From positions 3,286,001 through 3,350,000 of the forward strand of contig CM038464.1 in the NCBI GenBank assembly GCA_021464415.1: a DNA stretch of 64,000 nucleotides. Direction: 5' to 3'. Of this stretch, positions 11,146-22,888 are shown piece by piece (the first letter of the stretch is position 1; each line of letters starts with the position of its first letter). Position numbers and translations under genes: made by a program. Under the pieces are notes generated by a model. The model saw nothing but the letters and a program-made list of their open reading frames with translations. It was not told where the DNA came from and searched no databases. The DNA comes from Lonicera japonica (Eukaryota > Streptophyta > Magnoliopsida > Dipsacales > Caprifoliaceae).

Positions 11146-11735
11146 GACAACTTTTTAATTAAGGATAAAATATTAATAATTATATTATTTTAATTAATTA
11201 TAAGTTGAATTCCAATACTACCATTCTTAAAGATAAATATAAAAAAATAAATTAATAAAAATAAATTCAAACCAATTCACATCAAATTTAAACAAGTCTC
11301 TCCCCGATTGAATCATGAGTGACAGAGACAAATGGACCTCAAACATTCACATTATATATACAATCACATAAAAATAAGTAAATGTATAAACCTCAGAAGA
11401 ATCATTCAAATGGTGACTTTGTGGCATCTCTTAGCAAAAGGGTAAATGGCCCACTAGATTCAGATTCAGCGTTAGCTGAAGCGCTTGCAGCCTTCTATGC
11501 TATAAACTTTACTCTCAGTTGTGGTTTCTTTTGAAGTTCTCTTTGAAGGTGATGCCCAATTATTATTAATTCGGTCACCAATTTGCATCATCATATTCAA
11601 TTTTATGTTTATTCTGTTGTATTTATCTTTAAAAATAATAATATTATAAATAAATTTAATTAATTAAAATAATTAAAATAATATAATTATTAATATCTTA
11701 TCCTTAAATAAAAATTCTTTTTTAAATTAATTAAT
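11146..11735. repeat. Imperfect inverted repeat surrounding an RNase H-like scrap
   Basis: An arm near 11160-11245 (GGATAAAATATTAATAATTA and TCTTAAAGATAAATATA) recurs in inverted form near 11615-11705 (ATCTTTAAAAATAAT and AATTATTAATATCTTATCC). The spacer holds the RNase H-like fragment. The right arm also occurs at 16350-16440, inside the duplicated flank of the second 5-alpha-reductase-like gene. It may be a decayed foldback/MITE; ends and target duplication were not found. Confidence 0.4.
11411..11571 (+). pseudogene. RNase H-like (RVT_3 type) fragment, probably from a LINE
   Basis: The plus strand reads DFVASLSKRVNG, DSDSALAEALAAFYAINFTL and, after a stop and a one-base shift, EVLFEGDAQLL. 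This is the plant 'ribonuclease H-like' pattern seen at the ends of LINE polyproteins and in stand-alone RVT_3 proteins (AEALA, E-G-D). Too short and broken to act. Confidence 0.45.
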
Positions 11736-11917
11736 TCAACCAGCGTAACATTTGTCCTAAAAAAGGCCCTGTAATAATATTTGGGAGTAAATGTCTGGTA
11801 TAGAGAGAGACACACATCTGTAGTTTGTGACCATTCGTTTGATAAAATGTGGTTTCTGATCGATGCTATTTATTAGTAAGTAGGTAATGCGAAAGAGAAA
11901 GAGAAGAGTGATTGAAA

Positions 11918-12739
11918 ATGGTGATTTCTTCTTCTTCTTCTTCTTCTTTGTTGATGAGATTGATATATCCACTGCATCCGTCATTGTACTTGACAGTCAT
12001 GTCCGTAGTCACTGCGGTTTTCCTAATTATTGCTGGAATTATGGAAATCAAAGAAAAGCACATGCAATATTCTAAATTCCTCAACGTTGCCCCCAAATTG
12101 TCTTCTTATAATAATAGTTACAGTGGCGAGCAGCAGTAGCAGCAGTAGATATCCAGTATAACTGGAATGCTTGTACTATACACGCCAGCGTTTCTCGCCG
12201 GAGTAGTTTCCTTTGCCCTTTTCCCAGTTAAAGAGGATCTCAGATTTAAGATGCTCTGCTCTGCCTAATCCTTCACTTCTTTAAGAGGGTTTTCGAGGTA
12301 TTCCCCCTATCGCTATAAATATATATGTATATATACACGCGTATTCTTTGTACAGTTGTAACTAGCTACTTAGATAAATATGCACAATATTAACTAGACA
12401 AATATGCACAATGTATTTAACTTTATTTTCCACTCTTTCAATACATTTAACTTATATATACATACTTACATACATATGTAGCTTGTGCAGTAGTACTGAT
12501 AAGCTTTAAGGGCCGGATATGCTTTAAATATTAATAAGTTAAATGTTTTTTTTTGAGATTTTGGGTAAACATACGTACATGTAATATTTGTTTACAAGTA
12601 CAGCGGTTCAATGGCATTTGAAATAGTTTTTCCTATCAGTCTTAGTTATTTCTTCTCCACGGCAACCATGATCTATGCTCAATACTTAACCTTAGGCCTT
12701 CCCGAGCTGCCAGTCGATCTCAAGTATGCTGGAGTCGCA
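11918..12739 (+). pseudogene. Steroid 5-alpha-reductase-like pseudogene 1 (truncated in exon 2)
   Basis: A close duplicate of the intact gene at 16676-17809. The shared block starts in the upstream flank near 11566 and runs to 12739. Exon 1 (11918-12297) has two CAG-to-TAG stops (12137-12139 and shortly after) in the glutamine run, plus a lost base giving an early TAA near 12266. The intron acceptor is changed from CAG to CAT (578-580 of the 12000s). Exon 2 runs only from 12581 to 12739, and the next base is already Gypsy reverse-transcriptase sequence. So the copy is dead by nonsense, frameshift, splice and truncation lesions. It keeps the start MVISSSSSS. Confidence 0.88.
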
Positions 12740-13931
12740 TATACAAGCTGATCAATCTTTGAGAGTGGGAAGCTGTCTTTTGGGCAAGCATTGTTGAGGT
12801 CTTTAAAGTCAACACACATTCTCCATTTCCAGCTCGAATGAGCTTTTGAACCTCTTCTTTTGCAACCAGGTTTTTCTTCCCTGCATTTTTTTTTCTTTTG
12901 CCTCATCGGCTTAAAGGCTTGGTCAGCGTTGAGCTAGTCTTCTGGATCCAACCCCTTCATATCATAATGGGACTAGGCGAAGACATCAGCATTATCCCGT
13001 AAGCATTGGGAAAGCTCTTCTTTAACCTCTGGATTGAGTTGGTTGCTAATTTTCAATACCCTGTCAGGCTGCAATGGGTTTAAGAGTAGATCCTCTAGGT
13101 TCTCAACTGGTTTGCCTCTGAGCTCTTTCTCTTCATCTTGGGGGTCCAGAGTTTCAATATCCCACTTTTCTGAATCATTGGGCCCTTTTGTGTTAGGCAA
13201 TTCTTCAACAATCGCGGCTTGGAGCTTCACAATTATCAATGGTTCTGACCTCTTTCAAAGCTTCGAATTGACAATATTGGGCTTCCACTTAGTTTCCTTT
13301 GACCTCCCCGACTCCGTGGGGGGGTTGGGAACCTCATGGTCAAACTACAAGTCGAAATGGTAACTCTGATTTCGTTAAGGGTATCCTTGCCTGGGATGAC
13401 ATTGTAGTAGGAAGCCCTCTCTAGTATCAGGAACTCTACAATGGTGGTGATTTGCTTTGGGGCTGTTCCAAAAGTCAAAGCAAGCTTGACTGTTCCTAAG
13501 GACTTGGTTTTTTCTCCAAAAAAATCAACCAGGGTGACTATTGAAGAGGTCAAGTGCTAAGTGGTGAGGCCCATGGCTTTAAAAGCACTATACTATATGA
13601 GGTTGGAGGTAGCCCCAGTGTTTATGAGAATCCGATGGACATTGTGATTGCCTACCATCGCTGTTAGCACCAAAGGATCATCATTTGGGAACTCTACCCC
13701 ATTCACGTCTTCGTTTGTGAATGTGATCTCTTTGACATCATACTTCACCATCTTCGCAGGCCTGAAACTGAAGCATTTCTCCTCTGAGCTAGAAGACTTG
13801 GCATGCCTGATGTAGGCCTTTTTGGACCGATTGTTGTTGCTAGAGAAAGACAAGCCCCCCTCAATCATGTAAATTTCGTTGGTGTGCTCCTTTCCCTTTG
13901 CCTTTGCGGGAATTTTTTTATTCTTGTCCAC
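12740..13931 (-). pseudogene. Gypsy protease and N-terminal reverse transcriptase remnant
   Basis: 13931-13593 encodes the linker and protease with AMVGNHNVHRILINTGATSN. The catalytic motif normally reads DTGA and here is NTGA, so the key aspartate is lost. Then come the protease C-terminal side (13553-13236), the connecting segment (13239-12973, ending LSQCLRDNADVFA) and the RT start (12906-12740) with WRMCVDFKDLNNACPKDSFP and LSKIDQLV. RT ends here, before its YXDD motif. This is the segment missing from element 1, so the two are complementary fragments of one family. Confidence 0.75.
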
Positions 13932-14279
13932 GTATTCGTAGAGCCGTCCTCTCTGAATTAACTTTTCAATTTCCTCTATCAGGTTTCAGCAATCATTAGT
14001 CTCATAGCCATGATCCTTGTGGTATCGGCAATATTTAGCCGTGTTCCTTTTTTTCTTCAAAGTTTTCATCTTTCGAGGCTCTGGGACCTGTCCTGGTTCT
14101 AATTGGGCTTAGACCTCACCTGAGGGAGTTGTTAGGGGAATGAACTGCTGGCGAGCTTGGCCTTCGCTTAGTTTGGACTTGTTCAAACCTTTCGAACGTT
14201 ACTTGTCCTTTTTGCCCTCTCTCTCTTGGCTGCGGGGTGGACTATGTCCACTTTGGCGCTTGGAGAGGGTAGGAGAGCT

Positions 14280-15430
14280 GACTAATTGATCCCTTCCTTA
14301 CAAAGTATCCTCCACATCGATCTGTTTATTAACATCGTCCAATAGCTCGGACATGGTCTTGAGAGCCATCTATGCCAGAGTCATTAAATAGTACATGGAG
14401 CTCACTCCTTCCATGAAGGTTGTCACTATTACCCCCCTCATTGAGGTTTGTGATCATGAGGCTCTTTTGATTGAACCGGCAAGCATACTCTTTTAAGCTC
14501 TCTGTTTGACGGTGAAAAGGTGGGTAGAGGGCTTGGACTGTTTCTGGGTCCTAAGGAAATGGGAGATGAAGCTGGTTCTTAACTCTTGAGAGTTTTGGAT
14601 TGATCCCGGGAGTAGGCTGTTGCACTACATTTGGGCTACCCCATTAAGAGTGGTAACAAAAGCTCTTCATACGATACCATTTGGGACATTTTGGAGCCCC
14701 ATTATGTTTCCATATTGTTGCCAATGATCCACAAGGTCGGTGGTTCCGTCATATGACTCCAGTGTCAGGAGTTTAAACTTTTTGGGGACTTGATAGCTCT
14801 GAATGTGTTCCGCAAATGGATATTTGAGTCCCTTACCAGAGCTGTGGTCGAGCTCCCACCCAGATGGCCTATTGTCTTATCATTTCGGCCATTTGAGCTT
14901 TCATCTCCGACATCAACCTCTTTTCGACCTTTTTCACAGATCCTTTATAATATATCTTGTCGAACACGAACTCTCGGGGTCTGGCATTTGCCTATTATTC
15001 AGTCGTTCGGACTGGAGGAAGGGGAGGTCGAGCCCCTTTATTTTGATGCTGACATCGTGAGGACCCCTTAGAGTGTCTCTCGTAAACCAAATTCACTTGT
15101 GGATTCCTCGCCGGTGGGGGGAGGAAGCACTGCTGGAGTTTCCTTAAAAGAAGACTCTCCCCTAGTACAGGATCGATCGGATTCGAACTCACTAGTCTTT
15201 CTGCGGCACCCCCTAGATTCTCTGCGGTGGTCTTCCAGCCTTTGTCTAGCTGGGACTAGCGGCAGGACTAGGACAGTAGCCACTGACGCAACGGCTGAAA
15301 CCGACCTGCCTCTCGAGCTGACTAAAGGTGTTCCTCTCTAGGCTAGGAGCCTGTCAATTTAAATTTAAAAAGTAGTTTGTTGCTCCTATAAGGCTAATAG
15401 GGGATCCAGCTGAGTGTGTCTTGAAGACAT
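14280..15430 (-). pseudogene. Gypsy gag remnant (element 2)
   Basis: It parallels 8650-9901: a minus-strand ATG at 15430, then an arginine/proline-rich section with frame breaks, then the gag domain in fragments around 14780-14300. It aligns base by base with element 1 over most of its length but with many indels and stops. Confidence 0.6.
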
Positions 15431-15511
15431 GGTAATTTTTAGAGCTTATTTTTATTTGAAAATGAGTGTATATGACTTGAGAACGTGTCGTTCCCATAAA
15501 CGGCGCCAAAC

Positions 15512-16301
15512 TGTTGGTGCTAAAAACTAAAAAGGTATTTTAGACCACACAGTCAAATGATTGGGACAATAAATACAACCAGCCAACGGAGTCAAAGATG
15601 TATAAAGGAAGTTAGTCTTGTATGAAAATACGGGTTAGTCTTTCTCTGTGGAATAGAGCTAAGAGCTCGATTTTGCCTTGTTATTGATACAACTAAATGG
15701 CTATTACAAACTCACAGTGATCTCTCTAGCCAGTTTATCCTCACAATATTATAATGAGAGTATGCTTTTAGCTACACGGATCCTAGTTTTTCTGTATCAA
15801 GAGTTTTATTGCGTGCTCGGTATCTCTATTTATTAAAGTCGTTGATAGAAGTAAATGCTTATTTTATAAATATGATTGAGAGAAAACGTGTGTGAGAGCT
15901 CCCAGAGTAGGTTTGAAACCATGCCTCGATCATCACAAACTCAGACATTTATTCTCCATGAATTATGGTGCATTAAATGCAGTCAGTGCGCATTTAATGA
16001 AGGTGCGGGAGATTCTATGTGTTCTGCAGAGTAGGTGGCAGTCGCCCATGCCGTTTGTCAGCTACTTTGTCATAGTGGTTAGGCGATGGAGCTCCAGAGC
16101 TCATCAAAAGAGCTTTGGAATCCAAACTCCATAATTTGACACGCGTAATTAGCTCTTGAGCAGGTATCCAATTTATGGAGGGCTCTACTCTCCTTGTAGT
16201 ACTCGGGCGGAACTCCTCCGAACTTCTTTCGTTGGGATATGCTTGATTACTAATGTGGACGACCACGTGTCGACTCGTAATTTGCGGGGTGAATTCAATC
16301 A
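15512..16301 (-). repeat. LTR of Gypsy element 2 (about 790 bp)
   Basis: On the plus strand it starts TGTTGGTGCTAAAAACTA beside the PBS and ends near GAATTCAATCA. The outer end is uncertain by some 20 bases because the next bases (ACCAATTTGCATCATCA) also occur upstream of pseudogene 1 at 11575-11591. It lies 375 bases upstream of the ATG of the intact gene at 16676, so it forms the distal promoter side of that gene. Confidence 0.65.
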
Positions 16302-16502
16302 CCAATTTGCATCATCAGATTTAATTCTAAATTTAATTATATATTTATTCTATTGTATTTATCTTTAAAAATAATAATAATATTAAAATTAAATTAAATT
16401 AATTAAAATAATATAATATAATTATTAATATCTTATCCTTAAATAAAAATTATTTTTTAAATTAATTAATTCAAACCAGCGTAACATTTGTCCTAAAAAA
16501 AA

Positions 16503-16520
16503 GGGGGGGGGGGGGGGGGG
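16503..16520. repeat. Poly-G run, 18 bases
   Basis: An uninterrupted G run in the 5' flank of the intact gene at 16676. The equivalent site of pseudogene 1 (near 11760) has only short A and G runs. It could be slippage or a sequencing length error. Confidence 0.8.
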
Positions 16521-16675
16521 AGGGCACTGTAATAATATTTGGGAGTAAATGTCTGGTATAGAGAGACGCACGCATCTGAAGTTTGTGACCGTTCGTCTGA
16601 CAAAATGTGGTTTCTGATCGATGCTATTTATTAGTAAGTAGGTAATGCGAGAGGGAAAGAGAAGATTGATCGAAA

Positions 16676-17809
16676 ATGGCGATTTCTTTTTCTTCTTCTT
16701 CTATACTGATGAGATTGATATATCCACCGCCTCCGTCATTGTACGTGACGGCCATGTCCTTAGTCACTGCGGCTTCCCTAATTAATGCTGGAATTATGGA
16801 AATCAAAGGAAAGCACATGCAATATTCTAAATTCCTCAACGTTGCCCCAAAATCATCTTCTTCTAATAATAGTTATAGTGGCGAGCAGCAGCAGCAGAAG
16901 ATATCCAGTAGAACTGGAATGCTTGTACTGTACACGCCGGCGTTTCTCGCCGGAGTAGCTTCCTTTGCCCTTTTCCCAGTTGAGGAGGATCTCAGATTTA
17001 AGATGCTCTGTTCTGCCCTAACCCTTCACTTCTTCAAGAGGGTTTTCGAGGTATCCCCCCCCTCTCTGTCTATATATATATATATGTATATATATACACG
17101 CGTATTCTTTGCACAGTTGTAACTAACTAATTAGATAAATATGCACAATATTAATTAGACAAATATGCACAAAGCATTTAACTTTAATTTCCACTCTTTC
17201 AATACATCTAGCTTATATATACATACATACATATGTAGCTTGTGCAGTAGTACTGTCAAGCTTTAAGGGCCGGATAAATGCTTTAAATATCAGTAAGTTA
17301 ATTTTTTTTTTTTTGGGGATTTTGGGTAAACATACGTACAGGTGATATTTGTTCACAAGTACAGCGGTTCAATGGCAGTTGAAGCAGTTTTTCCTATCAG
17401 TCTTAGTTATTTCTTCTCCACGGCTACCATGATCTATGCTCAATACTTAACCCTAGGCCTTCCCGAGCCGCCAGTCGATCTCAAGTATGCTGGAGTTGCC
17501 ATATTCTTAGCTGGAATATTGGGTAACTCTTACCACCATTGCATCCTTTCAAATATGAGGAATGGTGACAAAGAGTACAAGATTCCCCGAGGGGGTTTAT
17601 TCAATCTTGTGATATGCCCACACTATCTATTTGAGATTCTAGGCTTCCTAGGTGCCTCCTGCATTTCTCAGACATTGTATGCTTTCTCCTTCACTTTGGG
17701 AACAACTGGGTACCTGATTGGGAGGAGCTACGCCACTAGGAAATGGTACTTGTCCAAGTTTGAAGATTTCCCCAAGGATGTCAAGGCTCTTATTCCTTTC
17801 ATTTTTTAA
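16676..17809 (+). CDS. Steroid 5-alpha-reductase-like protein, intact copy A (two exons, 280 aa)
   Basis: Exons are 16676-17050 and 17342-17809 with a phase-0 GT-AG intron after KRVFE. The protein is a multi-span ER-type membrane enzyme of the 3-oxo-5-alpha-steroid 4-dehydrogenase family (PF02544 C-terminal domain). It keeps the conserved C-terminal half: GNSYHH (about 186-191), GGLFNLVICPHYLFEIL (about 209-225) and RKWYLSKFEDFPK (258-270). It ends KALIPFIF. The family reduces the delta-4 double bond of 3-oxo steroids or related enoyl substrates with NADPH; plant DET2 does this in brassinosteroid synthesis. This subgroup resembles Arabidopsis At5g16010-type proteins (about 268 aa, from memory) more than DET2 itself, and its substrate is not known to me. 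Hydrophobic segments lie near residues 25-45, 78-100, 140-165, 175-190 and 218-250. Residues 62-75 form a low-complexity Ser/Asn/Gln stretch absent from copy B. All lesions of pseudogene 1 are absent here. The start is the ATG shared with pseudogene 1. The intron holds AT-rich and (TA)n DNA. Confidence 0.87.
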
Positions 17810-18149
17810 ATATCCATGCTTGTACGTGATACGTAACACTGCTAGCTTGAAAAATTAAAAATTTGTACGATTTTAAACTTCATGCACATGAGTACCTTTA
17901 AGGAATTTTTTACTGGAGAAGATGATTCCGGTGGTACAAAACTGTGGACTGATCTCACCTGCTGCAAGTGTAATATTAATATATAGTATGTTCTTAATTA
18001 GTTTATGAGATGTAGTAATGTACTTATGTTTGTGTCTTTTGGAATATTTTGTCAAATTATAGAATTGTGTACTATTTCATTTGCATTCACTCTTTTTTTT
18101 TTTTTGGTTTGCTCCAATATTAGCAGTATGTGATGATAAATATGCTTTC

Positions 18150-18983
18150 TGATGTATTATGAGAGAGAAAATTGTGATTTCTACTATACTTCTGATGAGA
18201 TTAATATGTACACGGCCTCTGTCATGACAGCCATGTCCGTATGCACCGGCGGAGTTAGTAAGGAACAAGTGGGAGTGAGCGCCCCCCGTTAGTTTCGATT
18301 TTTATTTATTTATTATATATAATATATTTTTTGAAAAAAAAAATATGCATGAACTTTTATGCAGAAAGCCGGCAAATATACTTGAAGATACCCAAGTATA
18401 TTAAAAAAGTTATAACTTTAAATTAAACAACTCACCCACTGGACTCACAGCTCTCACTTCTCTCACTCTTTGGGTTCTCTCTCTTCTCTTCTCCCATCTC
18501 TCTCTCTTATTTCTCCACCACAACTCCATGGCTCCACTCTTCCATAACGCTATCACTTTACACCGCCGCCACTCCACCTCCACACCGTAGAATGATATTG
18601 TAATTTCTCATAATTGTTCGCATTTGCTATTTCAATTGTATGAATTATTATTATTAATGTTATTATGTTTGCGTTAAAATTTTAAAACTTTAAATATGAT
18701 TTGATTTGTTTTGAATTTCACTCCCATTTAGTCAAAATCTTGGCTCCGCTACTATCCGTACGTAGTCAGTGTTGCTTAATTTCCTAATTAATACGGGGTT
18801 CATGGAAATCTAAGGGAAGCACATACAATATTCTAAATTTCTCAATGTGACGCCACAAAATCGTCATCTTCTAATAGATTAAGATGGGGAGCAGAAGAAG
18901 ATATCCAGTAGATCAAACTGGAATGGTTGTAGTACCTTTTAATTTTCCCAGTTGATCGAGGATGATCTCAGATTTAAGTTGCT
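18150..18983 (+). pseudogene. Steroid 5-alpha-reductase-like pseudogene 2, 5' part
   Basis: Exon 1-like sequence resumes 350 bases after copy A: CTTCTGATGAGATTAATATG, then GACAGCCATGTCCGT. A 511-bp hAT element interrupts it (18244-18754). It then continues with CCTAATTAATAC, AAGCACATACAATATTCTAA and GAAGATATCCAGTAGA. It runs to CAGATTTAAGTTGCT at 18983, where a Copia element begins. The 3' remainder is at 25234-25430. Indels break the frame and most of exon 2 is gone. Whatever its age, it was once a third tandem copy in the same orientation. Confidence 0.8.
18244..18754. mobile_element. Non-autonomous hAT element inside pseudogene 2
   Basis: It starts CACCGGCGGAGTTAG and ends TTGGCTCCGCTACTA; the reverse of the end is TAGTAGCGGAGCCAA. 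This fits the plant hAT terminal pattern CAGTGGCGGAGCC. Flanking 8-base duplications are TCCGTATG (18236-18243) and TCCGTACG (18755-18762), one mismatch. The interior is AT-rich without coding capacity. Confidence 0.75.
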
Positions 18984-19465
18984 TGTTTAAACTTGTTAGT
19001 TCTAAATAACCATAAACCCTAGGACCATTCATGTCGTATCACCAAGAATTAATAAATTAATATGTGGAAGCATACCTGAGTCCATAGCGTGTGTTTGTAA
19101 TCGAGTGGTTGGCCTTCCAGATAAAACACGTATTTCATTATAGAATCCTTTATGCCTCTCTATGCTCTCTGTGATGATGGGGGCTCAACAGGGATAAGAT
19201 ACGTACGTGTGATCTGGGAACCATAACCACAATATATATAGATAGTAAACCCTACTGTCTATTTAGTATTTCTATTTTAGCCCATCATAAAAATAGAATT
19301 ACTCTTAAGTATCTACACATTAAAGGCCCACACCCTATTAGATACATTTAAGCCCAAATAACTTAAACCTTATTTGATCACTTGTAAAATAGGCTTAACT
19401 ATTCGACAATCCACAACACATAATTATTTCACATATAAGCCCAATGTTAGATTAAGGATCCAAAA
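18984..19465 (-). repeat. Copia LTR, left copy (3' LTR)
   Basis: It begins TGTTTAAACTTGTTAG and ends near GGATCCAAAA. The terminal CA expected from the right copy (GGATCCAACA) has mutated. It contains an AT-rich hexamer region near AATATATATAGATAG. Confidence 0.88.
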
Positions 19466-19873
19466 ATCTCCCACTTGGGCTATATATGTAACCTTATAAT
19501 TATGCATTGTAAATTGAGCTCATCTTTACTGTCATTATTGAAATGTATCTGTATCCAATCCGGTCCATCAATCATATCAACATAGGATCAAAGCGGCCTT
19601 TGTTACACTTGACGTAACTCGACCCATCAATGGTCACACATGTCGATCTAACTGAATGACATGGATCATGATGTGGATGTATAGCATGAAAATTACATGT
19701 AATGTGATCTTAACATGCCTATTTCCAACTGATCCTCCTGAAACCTTAGTGAGACCAAACCATATCCAAAATCAGAGTGTAAATAAACCAAACTTGATTT
19801 CTGCAAAAAATAACTTTAAATATCCTTAAACCAAAACAACCGAAATATGTCTATATCATATAAACACTAAAAA

Positions 19874-21664
19874 TTACAAACTCTCACTAAAACTGAATTT
19901 TTTCTGAAAATAATTGATATCCATACAATTAATGTGCTCATAGAATACTTTAAGTGGCAACCCCTTAATAAGCGGATCCGCGGCCATGGAGTTTGTACTG
20001 ATGTGTTCTATAAACACTTGTTCACTCTGAATTATTTCCTTAATAACTAGAAACTTGATATCTATATATTTAGACTTCGCCAAGCCCTTGTTGTTAGTGG
20101 AATACAAGATAGATTTAATTCTATCTTTACACCTAGCAAAATCGGAGTCAGTATACCCAAATATCTCAAGCTGATTTGACATCCGATATGTGAGCATGTA
20201 GTTCTTTTATTTTCTGTAAGTACCACAAGACCTGTTTTATTGCTTTTAAATGGTCTATTCTTGGATTGCTTAAATATCTGCTTAGCATCCCAATAATGTA
20301 CACAAAAACTGGATGCGTACATACCTGAATATACATCAGACTCCATACTGCTGATGCATAAAGAATCTTTTGCATTTTATTTTCCTAAAAAATCATTCTT
20401 AGGGTACTGAATGAGATTAACCTTATCTCTCTTAACTACAAGGGTATCACGTGATTTACAATCCTGCTTGCCATATCTCTTGAGAACCTTTTCGATATAG
20501 CCCTTTTGTGATGATCATAAAGTACCCCGAGAGCGATCTCGGTGTATCTATATGCTTAACACAAAAGAGACGTTACCAAGATATTTCATCTCAAATTCTT
20601 AATTATAAATCTCTTGGTTTCGTGCAATATGCATACGTCGTTGCTAACAAGTAAAATATCATCGATATATAAAATCAGAAAAATATAATTGCTCCCACAG
20701 AACTTATGGTATACGCAATCATCGACCAAATTCATCTTAAAACCAAATGAGATGATCACTTGATGAAATTTTAAATACCATTGCCGAGAGGCTTGTTTGA
20801 GCTCATAAATGAATTTTCTTAAGTTTGCAAATCATATTCTTTGGGTCTCCCACCACAAAGTTTTCTGATTGCACCATATAGATCGTTTCAATAATGTTAC
20901 CATTAAGAAACGTCGTCTGTATATCCATCTGTTGTGACTCAAGATTGAAATGCTCCACCAATGCCATTATAGTCTTAAATAATCTTTTTAAAAAAACTGG
21001 ATGGTAAATTTATTTATAGTTGATGCCTTTCTTCTATGTAAATCCCTTCACGATAAGACAAGCTTTGTACCTCTCTACATCGCCTTTCGAATCCCTATTG
21101 GTCTTAAATATCCATTTACAATGCACCTTCTGGCAATGAGATAAGATCCCATACGTCATTGTTTCTTCATGGGCTAAATTTTCTCATTTATGGCATCAAT
21201 CCACTTCTAAGAATCAGAACATTCCATGGTTGATGAAACTTGATCAGATCATTTTTCATCATTCCAATGTCAACTTTATGTTCTTGGAGAAATACAATAT
21301 ATTCATCTGCCACCTCATTTTTCCTTTCTCTAGTGGAACTCCTTAATGGCATGGGTTCTTAAGGTGGTAGAGTTTGTTCTTCTAGAACAATTTCTTGAAT
21401 GGGAGGTTCTCTGATATTGTCTTGATTTGTGTTTTGAACAAAGTCAGGAATGAAAACCTGATCAATGCCAATGGCACCTGTGGGAATATTAACATATTCA
21501 TTTTCAAAGACAAAATCTCTGGCTGTATCTCTCCACGCAAACTCTACTTCCTCAAAGAATCGGGCATTTCTCGATTTAAAAATCAACTTAGTTGTGGGAT
21601 TATAAAACTTGTACCCCATGGATCTTCCAGAGTATCCAATAATATAGCACTTATCTTGTGCCAT
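19874..21664 (-). pseudogene. Copia reverse transcriptase and RNase H remnant
   Basis: 21664-21359 encodes the connection region after integrase (CYIIGYSGRSMGYKFYNP, SRNARFFEEVEF). From there to about 20380 the RT reads in pieces (for example DVWDLISLPEGA, QQMDIQTTFLNGN, ENFVVGDPKNMICKLKK). 20375-19874 covers the RT end and RNase H (LEIFGYTDSDFARCKDRIKS, KYIDIKFLVIKE, ISTNSMAADPLIKGLPLKVF). The RNase H has an internal deletion between the SDFA part and the STNN part. Many stops. Confidence 0.8.
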
Positions 21665-22888
21665 ATTGCTGTTGAATTCTCACTGTTTAATTTTTTCTTT
21701 ACACTTTATGCACTTAATTGCAAGGATTTATTAAATGAAGCAATTATATCAATTGAAAAAGATTATTATCGTAACCTAAAAAAAATTGGAACCAACCACT
21801 TTTTGACTTATAAAACAAATTAAAAATTTATTTCCGAAGGAACAAAAAATATCCAGATTTGTCCAAAGCAGAAATTGAAATCAAATTTCGTATAAAAGAC
21901 GGTATAATAAATGTCTCATTAAGATTCAAATAAAATACAATCTTTAATAATAATCTAACCTTTTTAATTGCTTCAATTTAAACCGTTTTACCATCGCTTA
22001 AATAGATGTGTCTTTCACCATCATTTGGCTTTCAGCAATTAAGGCAACTCCTTGTTATCACGCCATGCGTGAAAGTTAGCATAATACTTCTTTATGCGCC
22101 TTTCAACTCCACAAAAGTAACACAAGTACCTTCTGGTTCGCCCGGTTAATATATTTTCTAGTTTCTTTTGTGGTGTTGTATCTGTAACTTTGTTATATTT
22201 CTTCATTTTCTTTCTCTTATTCTTGCTTTTAGAAGTTGAGACAATTTGAGAAATTTCTACCTTATCTTGTTTCAACCTTTCTTCGTCTTAAACACAGTAT
22301 TAAATGAGCTCATTTCGAGACTAAGATTCTTTTAGACAATTGTAACTCACCTTAAACCGGCTAAACTGTGTTGAAAGATATATCAAAACTAGATGCACCA
22401 GCAAGTTCTCATAGAGTTCCAGCTTAAGTGCTCTTAACTTGAAAACAAGATAAGACATTTCCACGATGTACTTCTTGACGTTGCCTTTGCCCCTATACCT
22501 CATAGAAATTAAGCGTGTCAAAAGCGTACCTATTTCAGCTTTCTCATTCTTGACAAACCTCTTTTCAATGTCTGCAAGGAATTTCTTGGCCGTAATTATC
22601 TTTTAAGATATTATACACCTGAATGCTTCCGGAATGACTTTCTTCATAATCATGACACATATGCGATTTGATATATCCCACTTCTCTTTATCTTTTATCT
22701 CTTATCAAGAGTATTTTTTTTATCCATAAGAGATTGGGAAGGATAACCCTTAATGCAAAGTCAAGATCCATGACTTTAAGAACTATCAAGAAGCTCTCTT
22801 GCCATGATATGAAGTTTGTGTCATTTAGCACAAGAATATAGTTGATGTTAGCATTAATATTACTTGAAATCTTATAAATTAAATTCAT
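21665..22888 (-). pseudogene. Copia gag and protease-region remnant
   Basis: 22888-22688 matches the gag N-terminus (FISWQESFLIVLKVMDLDFA). 22521-22321 matches the UBN2-type gag (SMRYRGKGNVKKYIVEMS). 22275-22039 carries a degenerate zinc knuckle: CYFCGVERRIKKYYANFHAW lacks the final His/Cys spacing. 22030-21690 reads like the protease and following segment (SDGKTV, PSFIRNLISISALDKSGY). The sequence then joins the post-integrase region directly, so the integrase catalytic core is missing. Confidence 0.7.

Larger units (their letters stand above)
12740..16301 (-). mobile_element. Half Ty3/Gypsy element 2 (LTR, gag, protease, N-terminal RT)
   Basis: A minus-strand relative of the element at 2230-10775. 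From the LTR (16301-15512) it runs through the PBS (15509-15490), gag (15430 to about 14280), protease region and the start of reverse transcriptase. It then stops abruptly at 12740 inside RT, where pseudogene 1 begins. The rest of pol, the 3' region and the 3' LTR are absent. All frames are broken. Confidence 0.8.

Noticed and set aside
21395..21823. 142-codon plus-strand frame
   Set aside because: Antisense shadow of the Copia connection-domain region (21664-21359 minus).
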